From: Arenimonas caeni
GTDB lineage: Bacteria > Pseudomonadota > Gammaproteobacteria > Xanthomonadales > Xanthomonadaceae
DNA length: 64,000 nt
Assembly (NCBI RefSeq): GCF_003024235.1
Contig: NZ_KZ679084.1
Coordinates: 488,557 to 552,556, forward strand
Reading direction: 5' to 3'
Shown here: piece after piece, positions 59,281 to 64,000 of the stretch
How the letters are laid out: every line of letters starts with the position of its first letter
Numbering within the stretch: the first letter of the stretch is position 1
Notes under the pieces: generated by a model
Seen by the model: only the letters and a program-made list of their open reading frames with translations
Databases searched by the model: none
Told to the model about the DNA's origin: nothing
Program-made: the position numbers and the translations under genes

Positions 59281-59467
59281 TCGTCCTCTGCCGTGTCCGA
59301 CAGCGTGCCTAACATTCGCCTTGTCCCATAAACACGACACGGGAATCCGGCGCCAGAGTGGTGTGCATGTCCGCCCCGTTGCGGAAAGCCTGAAGCGATG
59401 GTCCGGGTACCCACTTGATCCCAGGGATCAAGGTCGTTTCGTACGCATCGGCATGGTGGAGGTCATC
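59281..59467 (+). ncRNA. ssrS: 6S RNA
   Basis: 6S RNA mimics an open promoter and binds sigma70 RNA polymerase in stationary phase. It lies between zapA and the formyl-THF cyclo-ligase gene, the universal gammaproteobacterial location. The closing stem pairs CCTCTGCCGTG (59285-59295) with CATGGTGGAGG (59452-59462), eleven continuous pairs including G-U. The conserved 3' hairpin is CACTTGATCCCAGGGATCAA with AGGTCG after it, equivalent to CACCTTGAACCAAGGGTTCA in E. coli. Length is about 187 nt. The 3' stem contains the GGAGG used by the next gene. Confidence 0.88.
59458..59462 (+). promoter_or_regulatory. Ribosome binding site for the TTG-started fau gene, inside the 6S RNA closing stem
   Basis: GGAGG at 59458-59462 lies 7 nt before TTG 59470. 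The same bases are the 3' side of the 6S terminal stem, so in the 6S fold the site is paired and unavailable. Confidence 0.65.
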
Positions 59468-59469
59468 TT

Positions 59470-60051
59470 TTGAACCCGACGCGCCCCGAATTGCGCCGCG
59501 AGCTGCAGGCCCGGCGCGCCGCCCTTTCGGCCGGCGAGCGCCTGGCCGCCGCCGATGCGGTGGCCCGGCGGCTGGCGGCGCGCCCCGAACTGCGCGCGCC
59601 GGGTTATGTCGGCGGCTACTGGGCCGTCGGCGGCGAATTGCCCCTGCACTCGGTGCAACTGCGCCTGGCCCCCGGCCAGGTCTGGTGCCTGCCGCTGCTG
59701 CAGCCCGACAAGTCCCTGCGCTTCGCGCCCTGGCGGCCGGGCGACCCGCTGGTGAACAACCGCTACGGCATTCCCGAGCCCGAGGTCGCGCCGTCGTCGA
59801 CGCTCGACCCGGCCGAACTGGTGCTGGCCCTGGTGCCGCTGCTGGGCTTCGACCGCGCCGGCCATCGCCTGGGCATGGGCGGCGGCTACTACGACCGCAG
59901 CTTCGCCTTCCGCCGCGAACGGACCGGCCCGCCCTGGCTGGTCGGCGTGGCCTACGCCTGCCAGGAAGCGCCGGCACTGGCCGCCGAAGCCTGGGACGTG
60001 GACCTGGACGCCCTGGCCACCGAGCGCGAGTGGCTCGCGTTCGGGCGATAA
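59470..60051 (+). CDS. fau: 5-formyltetrahydrofolate cyclo-ligase
   Basis: A 193-residue ATP-dependent enzyme (YgfA) recycling 5-formyl-THF to methenyl-THF. GFDRAGHRLGMGGGYYDRSF is the ATP/Mg site; LRRELQARRAALSAGERLAA and RFAPWRPGDPLVNNRYGIPE fit the family. The start is TTG at 59470, justified by GGAGG 7 nt upstream and by the correct family N-terminus; no ATG or GTG would keep LRRELQARR. The gene lies immediately after 6S RNA, as in E. coli, where ssrS and ygfA form one transcript. Confidence 0.93.
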   Translation: MNPTRPELRRELQARRAALSAGERLAAADAVARRLAARPELRAPGYVGGYWAVGGELPLHSVQLRLAPGQVWCLPLLQPDKSLRFAPWRPGDPLVNNRYGIPEPEVAPSSTLDPAELVLALVPLLGFDRAGHRLGMGGGYYDRSFAFRRERTGPPWLVGVAYACQEAPALAAEAWDVDLDALATEREWLAFGR

Positions 60052-60052
60052 T
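60047..60052 (+). promoter_or_regulatory. -10-like box before the EVE-domain gene
   Basis: GATAAT (60047-60052) lies 7 nt before ATG 60060. It spans the stop codon of fau (TAA 60049-60051) and may start a leaderless transcript of the EVE gene. Confidence 0.4.
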
Positions 60053-60059
60053 GGCGGCC

Positions 60060-60515
60060 ATGAAGCACTGGCTGATGAAATCCGAACCCGAGGAGTTCTC
60101 GATCGACGCGCTCGAGCGCGTCGGCACCGAGCCCTGGACCGGCGTGCGCAACTACCAGGCACGCAACTTCATGCTCAAGGACATGAAGGTCGGCGACCCG
60201 ATCCTGTTCTACCACTCCAACTGCGCCGTGCCGGGCGTGGTCGGCATCGCCGAGGTGGCCTCGACGCCCTACCCCGACCCGACCCAGTTCGACGCAGCGT
60301 CCGACTACCACGACCCCAAGAGCAGCCGCGAAGAGCCGCGCTGGTGGATGGTGGACGTGCGCTTCGTGCGCAAGTTCGGCCGCACGGTCGCGCTCGAGGA
60401 GCTGAAGGCGCGCGCCGACGATTTCGGCGACTTCGCCCTGCTCCGCCGCGGCAACCGCCTGTCGGTGCTGCCGGTGTCGGCCGCCCAGTACAAACGCATC
60501 CTTTCGATGGAGTAA
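60060..60515 (+). CDS. EVE domain protein (PUA-like fold)
   Basis: A 151-residue EVE protein: [20 protein letters not shown] at the start, then [20 protein letters not shown], the family's diagnostic W-x-G-V-R-N-Y-x-A-R stretch, and [22 protein letters not shown] domains bind modified bases in DNA or RNA; the role is unknown in this housekeeping position (fau-EVE-rpiA is common in Proteobacteria). Start ATG 60060 is preferred because the family starts M-x-x-W-L-M-K-S-E-P; an ATG nine nt earlier is also in frame. Confidence 0.9.
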   Translation: MKHWLMKSEPEEFSIDALERVGTEPWTGVRNYQARNFMLKDMKVGDPILFYHSNCAVPGVVGIAEVASTPYPDPTQFDAASDYHDPKSSREEPRWWMVDVRFVRKFGRTVALEELKARADDFGDFALLRRGNRLSVLPVSAAQYKRILSME

Positions 60516-60519
60516 GCCC

Positions 60520-61173
60520 GTGTCCCGCGACGAACAGAAGAAACTGGCTGCCGAAAAGGCCCTGGAATACGTCGAGGACGGCAGCGTCGTCGGCGTCGGC
60601 ACCGGCTCGACCGTGGCCTTCTTCATCGACGGCCTGGCCCGGATGAAGGGCCGCATCGAGGGCGCGGTGTCGAGCTCGGAGCAGAGCACGCGCCAGCTGC
60701 AGTCGCACGGCATCCCGGTGCTCGACCTCAACGCGGTCGGGCCGCTGAAGCTCTACGTGGACGGCGCCGACGAGTGCGACCCGTACAACCGCCTGATCAA
60801 GGGCGGCGGTGCGGCGCTGACCCGCGAGAAGATCATCGCCCAGGCCTCCGACCGTTTCGTCTGCATCATCGACGAGGCCAAGCAGGTCGAGTTCCTCGGC
60901 GCGTTCCCGGTGCCGGTGGAGGTGATCCCGATGGCGCGCAGCCTGGTCGGCCGGGCCCTGGTGGCGCTGGGCGGCCAGCCGGTGTGGCGCGAAGGCGTGG
61001 TCACCGACAACGGCAACTGGATCCTGGACGTGCACAACTGGCGCATCGCCGACCCGGTGGCGCTGGAAGCCAAGGTCAACCAGATCCCGGGCGTGGTCAC
61101 CTGCGGCCTGTTCGCGGCGCGCCCGGCCGACGAAGTCATCATCGGCGGCAAGGTCCGCCCGATCCGCCGCTAG
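60520..61173 (+). CDS. rpiA: Ribose-5-phosphate isomerase A
   Basis: A 217-residue enzyme interconverting ribose 5-phosphate and ribulose 5-phosphate. GTG start at 60520, 4 bp after the EVE stop. [38 protein letters not shown] and [20 protein letters not shown] are the RpiA active-site segments; [19 protein letters not shown] is typical. Ends TAG at 61171-61173, immediately against palindromic element C. Confidence 0.96.
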   Translation: MSRDEQKKLAAEKALEYVEDGSVVGVGTGSTVAFFIDGLARMKGRIEGAVSSSEQSTRQLQSHGIPVLDLNAVGPLKLYVDGADECDPYNRLIKGGGAALTREKIIAQASDRFVCIIDEAKQVEFLGAFPVPVEVIPMARSLVGRALVALGGQPVWREGVVTDNGNWILDVHNWRIADPVALEAKVNQIPGVVTCGLFAARPADEVIIGGKVRPIRR

Positions 61174-61249
61174 GGGGACGGGTGCATTTACGCGCCCGAC
61201 TGACTCCGCTGACAGGAATGCCTCCGGGCGCGTAAATGCACCCGTCCCC
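61174..61249. repeat. Palindromic element C (25-bp perfect arms) after rpiA
   Basis: GGGGACGGGTGCATTTACGC plus GCCCG at 61174-61198 recurs exactly inverted at 61225-61249 with a 26-nt centre. It begins one base after the rpiA stop and ends 8 bp before the stop of the converging cNMP/rhodanese gene, filling the interval completely; it probably also serves as terminator. Its GGGGACGG and ATTT match element A. Confidence 0.9.
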
Positions 61250-61257
61250 GGCCTTGC

Positions 61258-62316
61258 TCAGCCCGACGCCTGCGCCGCCAGCATGCGCTGCATCGCGCCA
61301 AGGCCGCCGTGCAGGGCGCTCACTTCGTAGCCCAGGCGCTTGAGCACGAAGGCCGCGGCGGCCGAACGCTCGCCGGTGTTGCAGTACACGACCACGCGCG
61401 CGCCCGGCGACAGCACGCCGGCCACGTCCTCGCGCAGGCGGTAGAGGGGGACGTTCACCGAGCCATCGATGGCGCGCTGGGCGTGCTCCTCGGGCATGCG
61501 CACGTCCAGCAGCACGGCGCCCGACTGCACCAGCCGGGCGGCATCGGCGGGCAGCGCCCAGGACAGCATCGGCGGCTTGAGCACCGCCTCGAAGGCCTCG
61601 CGCGAGAGCCGCATCAGCTGGCCGCCCTGCATCATGCGCACGGTGGCGTTGCGCGGCAGGTTGGAGAGCAGCGCGTCCTCGCCGAAGGTGTCGCCCTCGC
61701 GCAGGTAGGCCACCACCTGGGGCGCGCCATCGAGGTACTTGGACACCGAAGCGCTGCCCGAACGCACCACGTAGAAATAGTCGGCCGGGTCGCCCTCGCG
61801 CATGACGATCTCGCTGGGCTTGACCGTCACCGGCTCGAACATCTGGAACATCTTCTCGATGTTGCCGGTGGGCAGGCGCGCGAACGCCGGCGCGCGCAGC
61901 AGGCGGAACACCCAGTCGTTGCTGCCCGGCGCGCCGCCGAAGTGGCGGTAGTTCTCGTCGCGGCTCAGCTGGTCCCAGGTGATCAGCTTCTCGAGGTAGC
62001 GGCGGTCGATGCGCATCACCTTGGCGCGGGCGGACACCACCTTGGCGGTGAAACGGCGCGGCACCGCGTCGTTGAGCGAATAGCGGCCATGCGGCGCCGT
62101 GGCGATGTGCGCCACGTTGCGGCCATCGGGATAGGTGCAGCGCAGTTCGCCGTCGAGCAGGTAGAGCGTGTCCTCGTCGATGTCGCCGGCTTCGAACACG
62201 TTCTCGTTGCGCTGGTATTCGCTCAGCACGGCCTCGCGGGCAAGCTGGTCCCGGGTTTCCTGGCGCAAAGACTCGAGCGGGAAAAGGCGGGCGAGCTCGG
62301 TGGCGGGAACGGGCAT
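61258..62316 (-). CDS. Cyclic-nucleotide-binding and rhodanese domain protein
   Basis: A 352-residue predicted cytoplasmic protein. Two cNMP-binding (Crp-like) folds: residues about 12-110 (a degenerate copy) and about 140-238 with the phosphate-binding cassette EGDTFGEDALLSNLPRNATV. A rhodanese domain follows (about 258-350) with active-site Cys312 in VVYCNTGERSAAA. No HTH or kinase domain is present, so it is not a transcription factor of Crp type. The second cassette has the Glu/Arg/Ala/Thr pattern of a competent ligand site. Orphan gene; role unknown. Confidence 0.85.
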   Translation of the reverse strand: MPVPATELARLFPLESLRQETRDQLAREAVLSEYQRNENVFEAGDIDEDTLYLLDGELRCTYPDGRNVAHIATAPHGRYSLNDAVPRRFTAKVVSARAKVMRIDRRYLEKLITWDQLSRDENYRHFGGAPGSNDWVFRLLRAPAFARLPTGNIEKMFQMFEPVTVKPSEIVMREGDPADYFYVVRSGSASVSKYLDGAPQVVAYLREGDTFGEDALLSNLPRNATVRMMQGGQLMRLSREAFEAVLKPPMLSWALPADAARLVQSGAVLLDVRMPEEHAQRAIDGSVNVPLYRLREDVAGVLSPGARVVVYCNTGERSAAAAFVLKRLGYEVSALHGGLGAMQRMLAAQASG

Positions 62317-62390
62317 GGGACGGCTCCGACGACGTATAGGCCGAGTCTATCGCCGGCTGGCCGGAAGCGGTAGCGGTAGCGGCGCCGACG

Positions 62391-62428
62391 AAAACAGAAA
62401 GGCCCCCTTTCGGGGGCCTTCTGTTTTT
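62391..62428 (-). terminator. Second (distal) intrinsic terminator after tRNA-Gln
   Basis: Minus-strand AACAGAAGGCCCCC pairs with GGGGGCCTTTCTGTT over GAAA (one bulge), ending in a T-run (plus-strand AAAA at 62391). It is the duplicated copy and stands 172 bp beyond the first. Confidence 0.8.
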
Positions 62429-62446
62429 GGCTGGGGGACCAGGATT
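62391..62446. repeat. Duplicate of the tRNA-Gln 3' end plus terminator (copy 1)
   Basis: 62391-62446 matches 62563-62618 over 56 bp with one mismatch (c/t at 62440/62612). It carries the last 18 nt of the tRNA (minus strand, ending ...CCCCCAGCCA) and the whole terminator. The body of the tRNA is missing: beyond 62446 the sequence diverges. The offset is 172 bp. The interval 62447-62562 holds dyads GGCCCATCCATGGGCC and AAATTTGT...ACAAATTT. Confidence 0.85.
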
Positions 62447-62562
62447 GCCAGGCCCATCCATGGGCCTGGCCCCTGCACTTCGCTCCGGGGTCGGCTTCGC
62501 CGACCAAATTTGTTCCAGACAAATTTGTCGAACGAAGTTCCGACTTGCCTTCCCCCCAAACA

Positions 62563-62600
62563 AAAACAGAAAGGCCCCCTTTCGGGGGCCTTCTGTTTTT
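62563..62600 (-). terminator. Intrinsic terminator of tRNA-Gln (proximal copy)
   Basis: The same stem-loop as above directly after the tRNA 3' CCA, with GGCCCCC/GGGGGCC core and U-run on the minus strand. Confidence 0.85.
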
Positions 62601-62673
62601 GGCTGGGGGACTAGGATTCGAACCTAGATAGGCAGAGTCAGAGTCTGCAGTCCTACCATTAGACGATCCCCCA
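62600..62673 (-). tRNA. tRNA-Gln (anticodon CTG)
   Basis: 74 nt with encoded CCA. Minus strand: acceptor TGGGGGA pairs with TCCCCCA; D arm GTC/GAC around TAATGGTAG; anticodon stem GCAGA/TCTGC with loop CTCTGAC, anticodon CTG (reads CAG); T arm CTAGG/CCTAG with TTCGAAT loop. It is 31 bp after rpsI on the same strand. A weak promoter (TAAACT at 62695-62690) followed by GGCGCGG could give it independent transcription. Confidence 0.96.
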
Positions 62674-62703
62674 ATTCCGGGACCGCGCCAGTTTACGAAA
62701 CGA

Positions 62704-63096
62704 TTAGCGCTTCGAGAACTGGGTGGCGCGGCGGGCCTTGTGCAGGCCGACCTTCTTGCGCTCGACCTCGCGGGCGTCGCGGGTCATCAGGCCGGCCTTG
62801 CGCAGCTCCGGCTTGAGCGTGTCGTTGTACTCGACCAGCGCGCGGGCGATGCCCAGGCGGATGGCGCCGGCCTGGCCGGTGATGCCACCGCCCTCGACCG
62901 TGACGTTGATGTCGAACTTGTCGGACATCTGGGTCAGTTCCAGCGGCTGGCGCACGATCATGCGCGAGGTCTCGCGGCCAAAGAACTCGTCCACCGGACG
63001 GCCGTTGACGACGATGTTGCCGCTGCCCGAGCGCAGGAACACGCGGGCGGTGGAGGACTTGCGACGGCCGGTGCCGTAGTTCTGCTGGGTAGCCAT
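62704..63096 (-). CDS. rpsI: 30S ribosomal protein S9
   Basis: A 130-residue ribosomal protein whose C-terminal tail reaches the P-site tRNA. It begins [20 protein letters not shown] with [17 protein letters not shown] following, and ends [11 protein letters not shown], the universal S9 tail. Length 130 equals that of E. coli. It follows rplM by 9 bp, the standard rplM-rpsI operon. Confidence 0.99.
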   Translation of the reverse strand: MATQQNYGTGRRKSSTARVFLRSGSGNIVVNGRPVDEFFGRETSRMIVRQPLELTQMSDKFDINVTVEGGGITGQAGAIRLGIARALVEYNDTLKPELRKAGLMTRDAREVERKKVGLHKARRATQFSKR

Positions 63097-63105
63097 GGGA
63101 TTACC

Positions 63106-63546
63106 TTAAGCCTTGAAGTCCAGCGCCTGCGGCTGCTGGGCGGTGTGCGGATGCTCGGAGCCCTTGTAAACCTTGAGCTTCTTGAACATGGCGCGGCCGA
63201 GCGGGTTCTTGGGCAGCATGCCCTTGACGCCGATCTCGATCACGCGCTCCGGGTGGGCGTCGAGGGCCTGGCCGAGGGTCTCGGTCTTCAGGTTGCCGAC
63301 GTAGCCGGTGAAGCGGTGGTACTTCTTGTCCTGGAGCTTGTTGCCGGTGACGGCAATCTTCTCCGCATTGATCACGACGATGTAGTCGCCGGTATCGACG
63401 TGCGGGGTGTACTCCGGCTTGTGCTTGCCGCGGAGGCGGCGAGCGAGCTCCGAGCACAGGCGACCAAGCGTCTTGCCGCTGGCGTCGACGACGTACCAGT
63501 CCTGCTTGACGGTCTCCGGCTTGGCGCTGACGGTCATGGACTTCAT
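63106..63546 (-). CDS. rplM: 50S ribosomal protein L13
   Basis: A 146-residue large-subunit protein, early in assembly. [40 protein letters not shown], and [20 protein letters not shown] followed by [13 protein letters not shown] are diagnostic. I start at ATG 63544-63546 (MKSMTVSAK) with GGAG five nt upstream; a second ATG three codons later lacks such a site. First gene of rplM-rpsI. Confidence 0.98.
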   Translation of the reverse strand: MKSMTVSAKPETVKQDWYVVDASGKTLGRLCSELARRLRGKHKPEYTPHVDTGDYIVVINAEKIAVTGNKLQDKKYHRFTGYVGNLKTETLGQALDAHPERVIEIGVKGMLPKNPLGRAMFKKLKVYKGSEHPHTAQQPQALDFKA

Positions 63547-63584
63547 GACGGCTCCAAATAGAAATCGGGGTGGAAAGAGGCGGA

Positions 63585-63613
63585 ATGATAGCGGCCATTT
63601 CCGGCCCACGCAA
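63585..63613 (-). promoter_or_regulatory. Sigma70 promoter of rplM-rpsI
   Basis: On the minus strand TTGCGT (63613-63608), 17 bp, TATCAT (63590-63585). The start near 63578 gives a leader of about 32 nt. Confidence 0.6.
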
Positions 63614-63632
63614 GCCCGGTTTAACCCCGTGC

Positions 63633-63638
63633 TAGCAT
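63633..63638 (+). promoter_or_regulatory. -10-like box 6 nt before the GlcF-like gene
   Basis: TGCTAGCAT with hexamer TAGCAT (63633-63638) ends 6 nt before ATG 63645 and carries the extended TGn; no ribosome site lies between. Leaderless transcription is predicted. Confidence 0.45.
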
Positions 63639-63644
63639 CCGGCC

Positions 63645-64000
63645 ATGCCCGACATGCCGCCCCCGGCCCGCCCCGAACCCGCCCGGACGCCCGGCGCGGC
63701 CGGTCTGGTGGCCCTGGCCGACCGCTGCGTGCAGTGCGGGCTGTGCCTGCCGCATTGTCCCACTTACCGGCTCGATCGCAACGAAGCCGAGTCGCCCCGC
63801 GGCCGCATCGCCTACATCCGCGCGGTGGCCGCCGGCCAGCTGGTCCCGGGAGCGGCCGGCGACACCCACCTCGACCACTGCCTGGGCTGCCGGCGCTGCG
63901 AAGCCGTGTGCCCGGCCGGCGTGCGCTACGGCGAGCTGCTGGTGGGCGCCCGGGCCGCCCAGGCCGCGCGCCGGCCCCTGCCCGCCCGCACCCGCGCGGC
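63645..64000 (+). CDS. 4Fe-4S protein, GlcF-like iron-sulfur subunit (N-terminal 118 residues, cut by window edge)
   Basis: The start of a gene running off the window. Two ferredoxin-type clusters: Cys28, 31, 34, 38 ([17 protein letters not shown]) and Cys79, 82, 85, 89 ([16 protein letters not shown]), spaced as in glycolate oxidase subunit GlcF and related oxidoreductases with CCG domains further on. [18 protein letters not shown] is typical of GlcF. Its GlcD-type partner could be the flavoprotein at 18095, though 45 kb apart. Divergent from rplM. Confidence 0.85.
   Translation, partial: MPDMPPPARPEPARTPGAAGLVALADRCVQCGLCLPHCPTYRLDRNEAESPRGRIAYIRAVAAGQLVPGAAGDTHLDHCLGCRRCEAVCPAGVRYGELLVGARAAQAARRPLPARTRA

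Noticed and set aside
62317..62599. Possible CRISPR-like direct repeat
   Set aside because: Only two copies, each containing a tRNA 3' end and a terminator; spacing and content do not fit an array.
63621..63878. Minus-strand 85-codon frame at the right edge
   Set aside because: Antisense to the 4Fe-4S gene, whose two cysteine clusters are unmistakable.

Overview
The window is a compact, GC-rich (roughly 70% by eye) bacterial chromosome segment made almost entirely of conserved housekeeping genes. Several signals point to a gammaproteobacterium of the order Xanthomonadales/Lysobacterales. The type II secretion genes run E-F-G-H-I-J-K-L-M-N-D as in the Xanthomonas xps cluster, with a lipoprotein-type secretin. 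The zapA-6S RNA-5-formyl-THF cyclo-ligase unit and the rsmI/lpoA/yraN group are typical of Gammaproteobacteria, RibBA has a degenerate cyclohydrolase half, and MurE carries the meso-DAP motif. The genus cannot be fixed from this sequence alone.

Layout. 1-14449 (minus) is a complete dcw cell-wall/division cluster read mraZ-rsmH-ftsL-ftsI-murE-murF-mraY-ftsW-murG-murC-ddlB-ftsQ-ftsA-ftsZ (ftsZ cut by the window edge), with nearly every junction a 1-11 bp overlap and one good sigma70 promoter plus a candidate MraZ operator in front. 14660-15025 is RNase P RNA, followed by rsmI and the divergent lpoA-yraN. 18095-20100 holds a GlcD-type flavin oxidase and a uracil-DNA-glycosylase-family protein. 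20218-27828 (minus) is glyA-nrdR-GNAT-ribD-ribE-ribB-ribH-nusB-thiL-pgpA. 28091-29755 is ettA. 29854-31668 holds two GT2 glycosyltransferases. 31670-42033 is the whole type II secretion operon. Then come a TPR protein, a zinc alcohol dehydrogenase, purL, dsbC, xerD, an RDD protein, lptF-lptG, pepA-holC, pepP and a YgfB-family gene, a PAS-GGDEF-EAL protein, a ZapB-like protein, zapA, ssrS (6S RNA), fau, an EVE protein, rpiA, a cNMP-binding/rhodanese protein, tRNA-Gln, rpsI, rplM, and the start of a GlcF-like iron-sulfur protein.

How it fits together. The dcw products, LpoA and XerD serve septal peptidoglycan synthesis and chromosome resolution. DsbC and LptF/LptG serve the envelope, and the Xps machine exports folded proteins from it. 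NrdR to NusB is the classical riboflavin/thiamine/dNTP group.

I see no prophage, CRISPR array, toxin-antitoxin or defence island, and no convincing undescribed multi-gene system. The unexplained structure is in the DNA between genes: three perfect inverted repeats (20, 35 and 25 bp arms) of apparently one family; a GGAT-periodic 139-bp inverted repeat holding the stop codons of two converging genes; a duplicated tRNA-Gln 3' end plus terminator; 10-bp-phased GG repeats before mraZ; and six genes whose start codon lies 6-7 nt after a -10-like hexamer without a clear ribosome binding site, suggesting leaderless mRNAs. The 6S RNA closing stem also contains the Shine-Dalgarno of the next gene, which starts with TTG.
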